From NCBI RefSeq assembly GCF_025717515.1, contig NZ_JAJIRN010000010.1:186001-250000 (forward strand): a stretch of DNA of 64,000 nt, written 5' to 3'. The stretch's first letter is position 1. Each line of letters starts with the position of its first letter. The DNA comes from Roseateles oligotrophus. GTDB lineage: Bacteria; Pseudomonadota; Gammaproteobacteria; Burkholderiales; Burkholderiaceae_C. This document shows, piece by piece, positions 42,938-52,583 of the stretch. A model generated the notes under the pieces. That model saw only the letters and a program-made list of their open reading frames with translations. It was not told the DNA's origin and did not search any database. A program made the translations under genes and the position numbers.

Positions 42938-43782
42938 GCAGCATTGCGCCGAAACGGCCACGCGCCCTGATCGCCGAGGATGAGCCTTTGCTGGTCCGAT
43001 TGCTCAAGGAGGCGCTAGGTCGACTCTGGCCGGAACTGGAGATCGTCGCGACCTGCTTGAACGGAATCGACGCGCTGGCGAAGGCGCTAGTGACCTTGCC
43101 CGATGTCATCTTTCTGGACATCAAGATGCCGGGCAAGAACGGCCTGAAGGTCGCCGAGGAGCTTGGCGCGCAATGGCCTGCCGGCAGCGAGCGGCCGCTG
43201 ATTGTCTTCCTCACCGCCTACGACGAGTTTGCGGTCGACGCCTTCGTTCACGCCGCGGCAGACTACCTGGTCAAGCCGGTCGATGAAGACAGGCTGATGC
43301 AGACGGCGGCCCGTCTGCGCGAACGGCTGGCGCCGCGCTTGGCGCCCGCGCCGACCGACGGCGCGGGGGCTGCCGAGCTGACGCGCTTGCTGGCGCGCCT
43401 GGAGGTGCTGGTGCCCGAGCCGCCGATGCCGGTGCCGGCCATCGCGGCGCCGACGGGCGCAAACCTCACGCTGATCCGCGCCGCAGTTGGCAACGAGGTG
43501 CGCATAATCCCGATCGACGAGGTGTTCTACTTCGAGGCGCTGGATCGTTATGTCAACGTCGTCACGCGCGACACCGAGGCGCTGATCCGCATGAGCCTGA
43601 AGGAGCTGCTGCCGCAACTCGACGGCAACAAGTTCTGGCAAATCCACCGTGGCACCATCGTCTGCGCCCTGCGCATAGAAAGCGCGATCCGCGACGAGCG
43701 CGGCCTGGTTCTCAAGCTGAGCGGGCGTGCCGAGCGGCTGCGCGTCGGGCCGCTCTACACGCATCTGTTTCGCCAGATGTAG
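42934..43782 (+). CDS. LytTR-family response regulator
   Basis: Two-component regulator of 282 residues. The ATG at 42934 overlaps the kinase stop (ATGA). The receiver domain has the acidic pair in AEDEPLL, phosphoacceptor Asp62 (FLDIKMPGKNG) and the switch residues Thr/Tyr and Lys of FLTAYDEF and DYLVKPVD. A linker of about 30 residues rich in Ala/Pro leads to a LytTR DNA-binding domain (VRIIPIDEVFYFEALDRYVN, FWQIHRGTIV). The regulator is intact while its kinase is frameshifted. Confidence 0.92.
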   Translation: MSSIAPKRPRALIAEDEPLLVRLLKEALGRLWPELEIVATCLNGIDALAKALVTLPDVIFLDIKMPGKNGLKVAEELGAQWPAGSERPLIVFLTAYDEFAVDAFVHAAADYLVKPVDEDRLMQTAARLRERLAPRLAPAPTDGAGAAELTRLLARLEVLVPEPPMPVPAIAAPTGANLTLIRAAVGNEVRIIPIDEVFYFEALDRYVNVVTRDTEALIRMSLKELLPQLDGNKFWQIHRGTIVCALRIESAIRDERGLVLKLSGRAERLRVGPLYTHLFRQM

Positions 43783-43897
43783 TAGTGCCGGCCCGCTTGT
43801 AGTTCAACACCTCGGCGCTACCGTTCGTCGCAGCTTGCAAACATGCCGTACAGGCCTCACGTTAAGCTGTGCACATCAATCTCCCGAGGAGCAAACC

Positions 43898-44242
43898 ATG
43901 TCTGACAGCACCGAACTTGAAAAGCTGGCCGAACTACAGCAACGCGGCGTGTTGACGGCCGAAGAGTTCGCGCGCGCCAAAGAGCGCCTGCTGGGCGGCG
44001 CAGCCGCAGGCCCAGCTGGCTCGCAGCACCGCCCGGCATATTCGTCTTCGGCCGGCGGCATCAACGAGCTGCGCCGCAGCCGCGATGACCGCTGGATCGG
44101 CGGCGTTTGCGGTGGCATCGCCAAGCTCACCGGCATCGAGTCCTGGCTGTGCCGCCTGCTCTTGACGGTGCTGGCGCTGTTTGCCGGCTCGGGCGTGTTG
44201 GTCTACATCCTCTTGTGGATATTCGTACCCGAAGAAGATTGA
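43898..44242 (+). CDS. PspC-domain membrane protein with N-terminal SHOCT motif
   Basis: Small membrane protein of 114 residues. GAGGA lies 8 bases before the ATG. The N-terminal 30 residues (LEKLAELQQRGVLTAEEFAR) form a SHOCT oligomerisation motif. The C-terminal PspC domain reads RSRDDRWIGGVCGGIAK, then two membrane helices ending LWIFVPEED. PspC proteins take part in envelope stress responses, but no other psp gene lies here. It converges with the exporter ATPase gene 24 bp away. Confidence 0.88.
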   Translation: MSDSTELEKLAELQQRGVLTAEEFARAKERLLGGAAAGPAGSQHRPAYSSSAGGINELRRSRDDRWIGGVCGGIAKLTGIESWLCRLLLTVLALFAGSGVLVYILLWIFVPEED

Positions 44243-44266
44243 TTTGGCGCGGCCAGAACTCGATTT

Positions 44267-44977
44267 TCAACCGCTCAGCAAGCCATCGATCACCTCGATC
44301 TTGCGGTCGCAGCGCGCCGCCAAGGCCGGGTTGTGGGTCACAAACAGGATGGCGGTGCCTTGCTCCAGGTTGACCCGGCGCAGCAGGTCGAAGACGGCGG
44401 TGGCGCTTTTGCTGTCCAGATTGCCGGTCGGCTCGTCGGCCAGCAGCAGCGCCGGGCGCATGGCCAGCGCGCGGGCCACGGCGACTCTTTGTTGCTGACC
44501 TCCGCTCAAATTACCCGCTAGCTTGTGCTGCCATTCGCTCAGGCCGACGCTGGCCATCAGCGCCTGAGCGCGCTCATACATCGCCGCGTTGGGGAAGCCG
44601 GCCGCGCCCAGCATCGGCATCATCACGTTCTCCAGCGCGGTGAAGGCGGTGATCAGGTGGTGGTACTGGAACACGAAGCCGATGTTGTGACCGCGCAGCC
44701 GGGTCAGCGCGCGGTCGTCCAACTGGGCGGTTTCTTCGCCACAAATCGCCAGCCCTCCGCTGCTCGGGCGGTCCAGCAGCCCGACGATATTGAGCAAGGT
44801 GCTTTTGCCCGAGCCCGAGGGCCCCATCACCGCGCAGAACTCGCCCTGACGCAGGGTCAGGTCGATGCCATGCAGGACTTCGGTCGCAATCGCCGTGCCG
44901 GGATTGAACACCTTGCGCACGCCGTTCAACTGCACGACCACATCGCGGCGCGGGCTTGAGGGATCGAACTCAGCCAC
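44267..44977 (-). CDS. ABC exporter ATP-binding protein, MacB/LolD type
   Basis: ATPase of an exporter with a FtsX-type permease, 236 residues. I use the GTG at 44977, which overlaps the upstream stop; the frame is open further but that part would be inside the permease gene. Walker A GPSGSGKS is at about residues 52-59, the family LolD/MacB insert [18 protein letters not shown] is present, then [27 protein letters not shown] and VTHNPALA. It is the third gene of a minus-strand operon adaptor-permease-ATPase. Substrate unknown: lipoprotein, antibiotic or peptide are family options. Confidence 0.9.
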   Translation of the reverse strand: MAEFDPSSPRRDVVVQLNGVRKVFNPGTAIATEVLHGIDLTLRQGEFCAVMGPSGSGKSTLLNIVGLLDRPSSGGLAICGEETAQLDDRALTRLRGHNIGFVFQYHHLITAFTALENVMMPMLGAAGFPNAAMYERAQALMASVGLSEWQHKLAGNLSGGQQQRVAVARALAMRPALLLADEPTGNLDSKSATAVFDLLRRVNLEQGTAILFVTHNPALAARCDRKIEVIDGLLSG

Positions 44978-46244
44978 GGATCGCCACCACGGGGTCAAGT
45001 CTTGCCGCGCGCAAGGCCGGCGCAAAAGCGGCGATCAAGCCGGTCAGCGTGGCCAGCAACAGCGCGAGCGCGAACAGCTTGGGATCAAACACCAAGGGGA
45101 ACAGCGGCGTGCCGTCGGCATTGCGCGCATAGCGTTGCCAGAGCAGCAGCGCGAGCGCACCGATGGCGCTGCCGACCAGCGAGCCGCCCATCCCCAGCAG
45201 CCCGCCTTGCAGCAGGAAGATGCGCAGGATCTGCCCTTGCGAAATCCCCATCGCGCGCAGAATGCCGATCTCGCGCGACTTCTGCACCACCACCACCACC
45301 AAAACGCTGGCGATGCCGAAGGCCACCGACAGGCCGACGAAGAAGCGGATCGCCGTATTGGCCGTGGTCTGGGCGCTGATGGCCGAAAAGAATTGCGCGC
45401 TGGACTTGATCCAACTGTCGGCCTCGACCTCGTTGCTGGCCGCGATCGCTTGCGCAATACGCTCGGCCGCGTACACATCGCGCACGGTCACTTCCAGGCT
45501 GCTGACGCCGCCGGGCAGGCCCAAGAGGCTTTGCGCGGTGTGCAGCGTCACAAAGCTGCTGCGCTGGTTGGCGCCCTTATTACCGAGGTCGAAGACGCCC
45601 ACAATGCTCAGCGTGCTGACGCCTGCGGCTCCTGCACCGCCGGCCACCGTGTTGGCCGTCGTCACCCGGAGTTTGTCGCCCACGTCGACACCGAAATCCT
45701 TGGCCAACTCGCTGCCGATCAGGATGTCGCCTCCGCTGATATTGGCGTGACCGCGCAGCATCTTGTCGCGCAGATCCACGATCCGGTAGTACAGCTCGGG
45801 CTCGATGCCATTGAGCGAAATCGCCCGGCTCGCATTGCCGCGCAGCACCAGCGCCGAGCCGCTTGCCAGCGGCGACACCACCAGCACCTCGGGCTTGGCG
45901 CGCACCTGCGCGGCCACCGCCTGCCATTGGTCGATCGACTTGATCCGCTGCTGTGGCGCCTGCGTGATCGCACCCGGCTGCTCGGTCGGCGTGCCGGGGC
46001 GCAGCGCACGGGTCAGCTGCTGCGGCGGCAGCAATTGGATATGCGCTTGCGCCGACAGCACGCGCCGGATGAAGTTGCCTTGCAGGCCGGCCAACAAGGC
46101 CGACATGAACACAATCACGCCGACACCGATGGCCACGCCGACGATGATGAACAACGTTTGCAGCCGCCCTTCGTGCAATAAGCGCAGCGCCACGATCCAT
46201 TCAAAGGGCAGCCAGGGCGGTAACTTTCTGGGCATAGGTTTCAA
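44970..46244 (-). CDS. ABC exporter permease, FtsX/MacB-LolE type
   Basis: Inner-membrane permease of 424 residues. One N-terminal helix ([20 protein letters not shown]) precedes a large periplasmic MacB_PCD domain, then three C-terminal helices with [20 protein letters not shown], the hallmark FtsX segment. Its ends overlap both neighbours: the ATPase GTG downstream and the adaptor stop upstream. With the adaptor it should form a tripartite pump with an outer-membrane factor encoded elsewhere. Confidence 0.92.
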   Translation of the reverse strand: MKPMPRKLPPWLPFEWIVALRLLHEGRLQTLFIIVGVAIGVGVIVFMSALLAGLQGNFIRRVLSAQAHIQLLPPQQLTRALRPGTPTEQPGAITQAPQQRIKSIDQWQAVAAQVRAKPEVLVVSPLASGSALVLRGNASRAISLNGIEPELYYRIVDLRDKMLRGHANISGGDILIGSELAKDFGVDVGDKLRVTTANTVAGGAGAAGVSTLSIVGVFDLGNKGANQRSSFVTLHTAQSLLGLPGGVSSLEVTVRDVYAAERIAQAIAASNEVEADSWIKSSAQFFSAISAQTTANTAIRFFVGLSVAFGIASVLVVVVVQKSREIGILRAMGISQGQILRIFLLQGGLLGMGGSLVGSAIGALALLLWQRYARNADGTPLFPLVFDPKLFALALLLATLTGLIAAFAPALRAARLDPVVAIRG

Positions 46245-47491
46245 CGCTTTGCTGGGCCGACAGCGCCTGGCTTGATGCGCACATGGGCGCCGGGCTCGAC
46301 CGCCTCACTGGCCAACAGCAGCCGGTCGCCCTCGGCCAGCCCGTCCAGCAGCTCGGCATGGCCGCCGCTGCGCAAGCCCAGGCGCAGTTCGCGCCGCGTG
46401 GCGCGGCCCGATTCGTCAATGCGCAGCGCCCAAGGTGCCATGCCCGGCGCTTCATGCAGCGTACTCAAGGGCAGCAACAAGGCCTGCGGTTTGCGCGCCA
46501 CCTCGATGTCCACCGAGACCGTCATGTCCTGGCTCAGATAGGCCGGCGGCGCGGCCACATCGAGCTTGACCTCGACCGCGCCGGTCTGCGCGTTGACGCC
46601 CGGGTTGATGAAGGCGAGCGTGGCCGGGAAGCGCTGATCCGGGTAGGCGTCGGCCGAGGCCAAGGCCTTTTGCCCCAGTGCAATCAGGTGCAGATTGCGC
46701 TCGTCAATGTTCAGGACCAGCTGGGTACGCCCACTCGGTGACAGCGTCATCAGCTGCTTGCCGGCCTGCACGACATCACCGACCTCGACATTGCGGCCGA
46801 TCAGCGTGCCGTCGGCCGGGGCGCTGATGCGGGCATAGCGGGCGCGGGCGCGGGCCGCTTCGGCGCTGGCGCGGGCTTGTGCCAACGCAGCCTCGGCCAA
46901 CGCGTGATCGCTGCCCTGTGGGCGCAGCGATTCGGTCTGCTTTTGGGTCAAGCGCCATTGGGCATCGCTCAATTCCAGCGCGTTGCGGGCCTGATCGAGC
47001 GCGGCCTCGCCGATAAAGCCTTGCGCGAACAGCGCCTGCTGGCGGCTCAGCTGCGCCTTGGCGTTATTCAGGTTCGACAGCGCTTGGCGCTGCTGCTGCT
47101 CGGCGACCGGCAGCTGCAAATCCGTCACCTGGCGCAAACGGGCCTGGGCCTGCTGCAGCGCCATCTCGGCCTGGCGCAGGCCGGCTTGCAGCTCGCTGGC
47201 CTCCAGCTCGATCAGCAGGTCGCCGGCGCGCACCACCTGACCCTCGACGACCGGCACGCGCAACACGGTGGCGGTGATCTGCGCGGCAATATCGACCCGG
47301 TGCGGCGCTTCCACCCGTCCGCTGGCCACCACCGACTGGACAAAATCGCGCCGCATCACCGTCTCGGCCTCGATCTCCGGCCCCTGCCAATGGCGCCAAG
47401 CCACCCCGGCAAGCAACAGCGTCGGGGCGAGCAAGGCAAGCTTTGATTTCCAGCCGAGTTTGTGCAGTATTGCGGGCAGGAACGGTTTCAT
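46241..47491 (-). CDS. Periplasmic adaptor (membrane fusion) protein, MacA/HlyD type
   Basis: Adaptor joining the exporter to an outer-membrane channel, 416 residues. An N-terminal membrane anchor (LALLAPTLLLAGVAWRHW) is followed by a beta-barrel and lipoyl half (VVASGRVEAPHRVDIAAQIT, VVEGQVVRAGDLLIELEASE), a long coiled-coil hairpin of Ala/Gln-rich repeats around residues 95-220, then the second lipoyl half SAPADGTLIGRNVEVGDVV. It is the first gene of the exporter operon. The hairpin length suggests a MacA-like fit. Confidence 0.92.
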   Translation of the reverse strand: MKPFLPAILHKLGWKSKLALLAPTLLLAGVAWRHWQGPEIEAETVMRRDFVQSVVASGRVEAPHRVDIAAQITATVLRVPVVEGQVVRAGDLLIELEASELQAGLRQAEMALQQAQARLRQVTDLQLPVAEQQQRQALSNLNNAKAQLSRQQALFAQGFIGEAALDQARNALELSDAQWRLTQKQTESLRPQGSDHALAEAALAQARASAEAARARARYARISAPADGTLIGRNVEVGDVVQAGKQLMTLSPSGRTQLVLNIDERNLHLIALGQKALASADAYPDQRFPATLAFINPGVNAQTGAVEVKLDVAAPPAYLSQDMTVSVDIEVARKPQALLLPLSTLHEAPGMAPWALRIDESGRATRRELRLGLRSGGHAELLDGLAEGDRLLLASEAVEPGAHVRIKPGAVGPAKR

Positions 47492-47695
47492 GCGGGGGAG
47501 GACTCAAGGCTTGGGGCGATGCCTCAGTCTCGGTCGCCAGGGCGGCGGCGGCCTTGCGCTATGTCAAGCAGCAGGCGCGCAGGGCTTGTGCTGATTGGGG
47601 CGATCGCTAGCCCAAGCCAAATAGGTCCGTGCCATGCGGGTTAATCCAATTCGGGGTAGGCTTTGCGGTCTTTCAACCCGTGAGGAACAATGGTT

Positions 47696-48304
47696 ATGAA
47701 GCTCTATTACAGCCCCGGCGCCTGTTCGTTGTCGCCGCATATTGCGCTGCTTGAGGCGGGCCTGAAGTTCGACCTCGTGCTGGCCAGCACCAAGACCAAG
47801 AAGCTGGCCGACGGCAGCGACTTCATGCTGATCAACCCCAAGGGCTCGGTGCCGGTCCTGGAGCTGGACAACGGCGAGCGCCTGACCGAAGGCCCGGCCA
47901 TCGTCCAGTACATCGCCGATCAGGCGCCCGCCAAGCAGCTGGCGCCGGCCAACGGCTCGATGGCGCGCTACCGGCTGCAGGAATGGCTGAACTTCATCAC
48001 CTCCGAGCTGCACAAAGGCTTCTCGCCGCTGTTCAACCCGGCCACCACGGAAGAATACAAACCGCAGGTGCGCGCCAAGCTGGCCGAGCGTTTCGCCTGG
48101 GTCAATGAGCAGCTCGAAGGCAAGCAGTATCTGATGGGCGAGCAGTTCAGCGTCGCCGACGCCTACTTGTTCGTGGTCAGCAACTGGGGCCAATATGTGG
48201 GCGTGGATGTTGCCGGCTACCCCAACTTGGTCGCCTTCCGTGCCCGTGTCGCGGCGCGCCCGGCGGTGATCGCGGCGATGACCGCCGAAGGTCTGCTGAA
48301 GTAA
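47696..48304 (+). CDS. gstA: Glutathione S-transferase, beta class
   Basis: Conjugates glutathione to electrophiles, about 202 residues. MKLYYSPGACSLSPHIALLE is the standard opening of bacterial beta-class GSTs, including the Cys10 that binds glutathione. A second in-frame ATG lies 6 bp upstream (47690) and is nearer the GAGG (47682-47685). I choose 47696 because it matches the family start and has better SD spacing. The C-terminal helical domain has FSVADAYLFVVSNW. A bidirectional terminator follows. Confidence 0.93.
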   Translation: MKLYYSPGACSLSPHIALLEAGLKFDLVLASTKTKKLADGSDFMLINPKGSVPVLELDNGERLTEGPAIVQYIADQAPAKQLAPANGSMARYRLQEWLNFITSELHKGFSPLFNPATTEEYKPQVRAKLAERFAWVNEQLEGKQYLMGEQFSVADAYLFVVSNWGQYVGVDVAGYPNLVAFRARVAARPAVIAAMTAEGLLK

Positions 48305-48331
48305 GCCGTCACTCGCGTGAGCCGGCCCTGA

Positions 48332-48353
48332 AAAACGCGCTTCGGCGCGTTTT
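48332..48353. terminator. Bidirectional Rho-independent terminator
   Basis: Stem AAAACGCGC/GCGCGTTTT closed by a TTCG tetraloop (very stable), ending in four U on either strand. It stands between the converging glutathione transferase and lipoprotein genes, and serves both. Confidence 0.85.
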
Positions 48354-48369
48354 CATTTGCCGGCCCTTA

Positions 48370-50400
48370 TCACTGCGTCGCCAAGGCGTAGCGCGTGTAG
48401 TAACGCCGCCCCGCAGCGTCTTGCGCGCCGAGCCAGAATTCGACCGTCATGGTGGCCGAGCTTGGCCACGCGACCGGCGCCAAAACCAAGGCGGTCTTGC
48501 CGCCGCTTGGCGGCTCGTAGTCAACATACAAAGGCAAGACGAAGCCGTCCAGCAAGGCCCGCACGCTGATCAAACGCATGTCTGGATTGGCGGCCGCCCA
48601 GTTGGAGAAATTGATTGTCAGACCGGCGCGCAGGGCCGCCGTCGTGAGCGGCTGACTGCTGCTCAGGCCATCGATGGCGGGGAAGCGTGCCACCGGCGTG
48701 ACGGCGGGTACATCGGCTAACAAATAGGCCGAACGGGTCTCCGTCAAGGGCTTGTCATCGAGCGTAAAGCTGGCGCTGTACTTCGCGCCGCGCTGGCTCT
48801 CGGCGCTGCCCAGCCAGCCGAGGGCCGATTGCCGCAAGACCAGTTCGGCAATACTGCCGGTTGGTTTGACCAGCTTCGCGCCCGGCGTGTCGGAGATGCA
48901 CAGCAGCGGCCGGCCGCAATAGGCAAACGGAATGCTGTAGCCGCTCTGCAGTTGCACGGTGGCGGTGTCCATGATCTTGGCCGGCGTGGCGGTGTTTGAC
49001 ATCCCTTGAATCGCCACCTGTATGCCGACCCAGGGATTGGGCGCGGGGCTGGCGGCAGTGACGTTGGCATCCGGCCCCAGGTGAATGACGTTGACCGGGT
49101 AGACGTGCATGGCGAAATTTCGGCCATTGCCGACCAGGCCCCATAGGCCCGGCGTGCTCGCTGAGGCGCCCTTGGTGAAGGAGGCGGCATCGCTGAACTG
49201 ACCCAGCAGGGCGCCGCTGGAATCGGTGACGTTGGCCGATATCAGCACCTTTTTGCACAGCCCTGCCACCAGCGCGTCATCGGCACAACCGGTCACCATG
49301 AAGCGGCCGAGCTGACCCTTCTTGACCGCAAAATCGGCCAGTTTGGCGGCCATCGCGTCCTTGTCGGCGCTGTCGTGCTGGCTGTAGGCGGCGAGCTGAG
49401 TGGCGGCCTTGAAGTCGGCCGCTGTTTTGCCTTGCGCGATCAAGCTGTTCAAGCCGGCTGCCAACTCATCCAGCAAGGGCAAGTTGTCCAGCGTCGCCTT
49501 GGCGGTCGAGGCCAGCTTCAGCGTCGAGGTAATGGCCGTGGCCGGCGCCGCGCCGGTGCTCTTGAGCAACTCGGTTTGCGCCGCGCCCAAACTGACCTGA
49601 ACCTCGGGGTTGGCGCTGTTGATCAGCTTGTTGCTGATCAGCAATTGTTCGACGCCCTTGCTGTTCTTGCTCAGCTGAACGCGCAGGGATTCCAGCAACA
49701 GATCCTGCGCACTCTTGTTGGCCGTAAAACTGGCATCACCGAGCAGGTCCAGGGCGGCCGTGTTGGTGATCTTCAGATCGCTCAACTGGGTCTTGATCAG
49801 GGTCTTGACGAACTCGCCGGCGGCGCTGGCGGCCGAGGCTGCCGGTGCGGCCATGGCTGCGGCGCTGGCGGCGGAACTGGCAAACGCCGGCTGCGGGTCG
49901 CTGCCCATGGCCAGCGCGACGATGGCGTTGCTGAGTGGCGTGATGTTGGCGACCATCGCGGGCTTGGCCGCGTCAAGCACCGGCACCGCCGAATGCAGCA
50001 CCTGCGGGTTGCCGCTGGCGTCAATGCCGGTGGCCTGGATCAGCAGGGGCAGCTTCAAGACCTTGTTGCTCAGGCTCAGGCTGTAGGAGCCATCGGCCGG
50101 CTTGGTGGTGGCCGTGCCAAGCGGAGCGCCGCTGCCGTCAATCACCTTGACCAAGGCATTGGTCAGGGGTGCACCCACGGCCGCCACACCGCTGAGTGTT
50201 GGCGTCACTGCGAAGGTGGTGACACCGGACGCGGCGCTGTCCGGCGGTGTGGTGGAGCCGGTGTCGGAGCCGCCGCCGCCGCAGGCCGCGAGGGCCAAGG
50301 CGAAGAACGCGGCCAAGGTGATGTTGCGCACGGAGCTGAACAGCGATGCTCCCGCCCACGCTCCTGGCAGGCTGGACGTGGTGAATTTGGGGCTTGGCAT
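48370..50400 (-). CDS. Large lipoprotein of unknown function with N-terminal Ig-like domain
   Basis: Predicted lipoprotein of 676 residues. The signal peptide ends in the lipobox LAAC with Cys40, followed by GGGGSDTGS. The next 100 residues (LSGVAAVGAPLTNALVKVID, ATTKPADGSYSLSLSN) look like a carboxypeptidase-regulatory-like or Ig-like module common in Burkholderiales surface proteins. The rest, with GQLGRFMVTGCADD and SAYLLADVPAV, is not a family I recognise. Its role is unknown. It has no enzyme motif. The +2 Gly residue does not signal inner-membrane retention, so the outer membrane is likely. Confidence 0.8.
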   Translation of the reverse strand: MPSPKFTTSSLPGAWAGASLFSSVRNITLAAFFALALAACGGGGSDTGSTTPPDSAASGVTTFAVTPTLSGVAAVGAPLTNALVKVIDGSGAPLGTATTKPADGSYSLSLSNKVLKLPLLIQATGIDASGNPQVLHSAVPVLDAAKPAMVANITPLSNAIVALAMGSDPQPAFASSAASAAAMAAPAASAASAAGEFVKTLIKTQLSDLKITNTAALDLLGDASFTANKSAQDLLLESLRVQLSKNSKGVEQLLISNKLINSANPEVQVSLGAAQTELLKSTGAAPATAITSTLKLASTAKATLDNLPLLDELAAGLNSLIAQGKTAADFKAATQLAAYSQHDSADKDAMAAKLADFAVKKGQLGRFMVTGCADDALVAGLCKKVLISANVTDSSGALLGQFSDAASFTKGASASTPGLWGLVGNGRNFAMHVYPVNVIHLGPDANVTAASPAPNPWVGIQVAIQGMSNTATPAKIMDTATVQLQSGYSIPFAYCGRPLLCISDTPGAKLVKPTGSIAELVLRQSALGWLGSAESQRGAKYSASFTLDDKPLTETRSAYLLADVPAVTPVARFPAIDGLSSSQPLTTAALRAGLTINFSNWAAANPDMRLISVRALLDGFVLPLYVDYEPPSGGKTALVLAPVAWPSSATMTVEFWLGAQDAAGRRYYTRYALATQ

Positions 50401-50500
50401 GGCTGCGTTCTATTGAGCGGAAGTTCCCAACATGATAGGGAGCCTGCGCAGCGCCGAAACGCCGAAGAGCCGGGGCTTTAGGCCGGATATCGCAGGCCGC

Positions 50501-51688
50501 TCAGTACGCCCGCTCGACCCGGTTGCGCCCTTCGCGCTTGGCCTTGTAGAGCGCCGCGTCGGCGCGGCCAAGCAGGTCGTCGAGCGCTTCCTCCTGGCCG
50601 CGCGGCATCGCGATGCCGATGCTGACGGTGCATTGAATGGCGCCAAATTCGCTGCCGAAGAGCTCATCCTCGACGCTTTGGCGCAACCGCTCGGCCAGCT
50701 TGACCGCATCCTCGGCGCTGACGTCTTGCCACACGACGGCAAACTCCTCGCCGCCCATGCGCACGGCCAGGTCATTCGGCCGCACATGGTTGAGCAATAG
50801 TCGGCCCAAGCCGCGCAGCACGGCGTCGCCGGCGGCATGGCCGTGGCGATCATTGATCTGTTTGAAATGATCAAAGTCGATCATGGCGACCACCACGCTG
50901 GGTGCGGCCTTGGCGACAAGACCGCGTTGGCGCAGGCGGCCGATGCGGTTCTTCATGCCGCGCCGGTTGAGCAGGCTCGTCAAGGGGTCGATCTCGACCA
51001 TCGACCAAAGGCTGCGCTGCAATTCGCTATTGACCAGCAAGAGCACGGCGAAGGCCTGGCCTGTCAGCAAAACGATGAAGAGCAGCAACCACAGCCCGTT
51101 GACCGTGACCGCCTGCTCGAGCGAACCGGCAAAGGCGGGTGTCACGGTGATTGCGCGCAGCGCATAGGCTGCCACCGACAAGGACAAATCGACCAGCATC
51201 AGGCCGAGCGCGAAACCACCCCGGCTGTTCCATGAGCGGATGATGGGCGGCAGCGCGAAACCGCGCAGCAGCGCGCTGGCGGCCAGGGTCAGCGGCAGTG
51301 ACAGCAAACTCCACTGCGGCTGCCCCGTGCTCACCACCAGCACCGAAGCCAAGCAGGCCAGTCCGGTGAACAAGATCACCGGCAGCCTGTGCAGGCGCAG
51401 GCCCAGAAAACTGCGCACCGCCAGCAGCACCAAAGCGCTGGAAATCACGCCGCCGATATGGCCGATGCTGAGCCAGGGTGTGGGCGCGCCGAAGGACACC
51501 AGCAGCGCGCGCAACAGTTGCGCCAGCGCGATGACACCAAAGGCGCCGGCCCAGAGCCACAGCCCATGGCGGCCACGCGCGCTCCAGGCGCCTCCGAGGG
51601 TGACCACTGCCATCAGCATCGCCACCACCTGATAGACGATCAGCAGCGTGGGGATATCCAGCGTGGGGAGGTGGAAAGGCGTCTGCAT
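50501..51688 (-). CDS. Membrane diguanylate cyclase (7TM-like sensor, GGDEF)
   Basis: Makes cyclic di-GMP, 395 residues. About the first 220 residues form six to seven hydrophobic helices (LLIVYQVVAMLMAVVTLGGA onward) with no periplasmic domain, a 7TM/MASE-like sensor. The catalytic GGEEF is at residues 312-316 and the I-site RPND lies 5 residues before it, so both activity and feedback control should work. No EAL partner is next to it. It is divergent from a periplasmic binding protein gene. Confidence 0.92.
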   Translation of the reverse strand: MQTPFHLPTLDIPTLLIVYQVVAMLMAVVTLGGAWSARGRHGLWLWAGAFGVIALAQLLRALLVSFGAPTPWLSIGHIGGVISSALVLLAVRSFLGLRLHRLPVILFTGLACLASVLVVSTGQPQWSLLSLPLTLAASALLRGFALPPIIRSWNSRGGFALGLMLVDLSLSVAAYALRAITVTPAFAGSLEQAVTVNGLWLLLFIVLLTGQAFAVLLLVNSELQRSLWSMVEIDPLTSLLNRRGMKNRIGRLRQRGLVAKAAPSVVVAMIDFDHFKQINDRHGHAAGDAVLRGLGRLLLNHVRPNDLAVRMGGEEFAVVWQDVSAEDAVKLAERLRQSVEDELFGSEFGAIQCTVSIGIAMPRGQEEALDDLLGRADAALYKAKREGRNRVERAY

Positions 51689-51795
51689 GGGGGTCCATTG
51701 TCCATGCCGCGCAGCTCACCTCCACTTTGCTCGCCACGCCGCTGCTGCCAGGTGCTGGACTGCGGTATGGTTGCACATCGTTGGAGTGCAAACAG

Positions 51796-52575
51796 ATGTC
51801 CCCATCAAGCCCGCCCGGTCGCGACCGGCTCTGCCGCCGCCGCCGCCGCTTGCTGCTTGCCGGCTTGGCCGCGCTGACCCCGCCGGCCCGGGCACTGGAG
51901 CCGATAGCATTGGCCAGCACCGAGTTTCCGCCCTACACCGGAGAGAGTTTGCTTAGCGGGGGCTTCCTGACCCGTGCGATCGCGATGGCTTTTGAGTACT
52001 CGGGCTACGCGGCACAGACCAGCTTCTACCCCTGGAACCGCGCGCTCCAATTGACCCAGACCGGCAAGGTCGATGGCATCACCGCCATTTGGCGCACCGC
52101 CGAACGCGAGCAATGGCTGGCCTTCTCCGACCCCATCGTCAATAACGAGCTCGGCTTCTATGCGCTTGCCGAACGAGGGCCCTTGTTACTCAAGCTATCG
52201 GACATCAAGGACCGCAAGCTGAAGGTCGGCGTCGTGCGCGGCTACGCCCTACCCAAGGCCTTGCTTGATCTGAAGCCACAGTTAGAGGAAACGCTGAATG
52301 ACGCGACCGGCTTGCGCATGCTGGCCGCCCAGCGCATGGACCTGATGCTGATCGACCGGGCCGTGGGCCACCACATCCTGACCGAACAAGTGCCGGGCTC
52401 GCGGGCGAGCCTGGTCTGGCAGAACATTGTGGTGGAGGCCATGCCCTTGCACATGGCCTTGCGGCGCGACTCGCCCCGGCAGGTTCAACAACTGACCGCT
52501 TTCAATGCCGGCCTGGCCGCCATCACCGCAGATGGCTCACTCACCAGACTCAAGAAGGAATACGGTTTGGCTTAG
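51796..52575 (+). CDS. Periplasmic solute-binding protein, family-3-like
   Basis: Secreted binding-fold protein of 259 residues. The ATG at 51796 has GGAG at 51783-51786. The N-terminus has five successive arginines before a hydrophobic stretch (RRRRRLLLAGLAAL), a possible Tat-like signal. The mature domain begins LASTEFPPYTGESLLSGGF and has FYPWNRALQLTQTGKVDGI and ATGLRMLAAQRMDLML, as in the family-3 proteins often found as orphans in this group. No transporter genes lie beside it. It is convergent with the nitroreductase gene. Confidence 0.78.
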   Translation: MSPSSPPGRDRLCRRRRRLLLAGLAALTPPARALEPIALASTEFPPYTGESLLSGGFLTRAIAMAFEYSGYAAQTSFYPWNRALQLTQTGKVDGITAIWRTAEREQWLAFSDPIVNNELGFYALAERGPLLLKLSDIKDRKLKVGVVRGYALPKALLDLKPQLEETLNDATGLRMLAAQRMDLMLIDRAVGHHILTEQVPGSRASLVWQNIVVEAMPLHMALRRDSPRQVQQLTAFNAGLAAITADGSLTRLKKEYGLA

Positions 52576-52583
52576 CTGCCGAG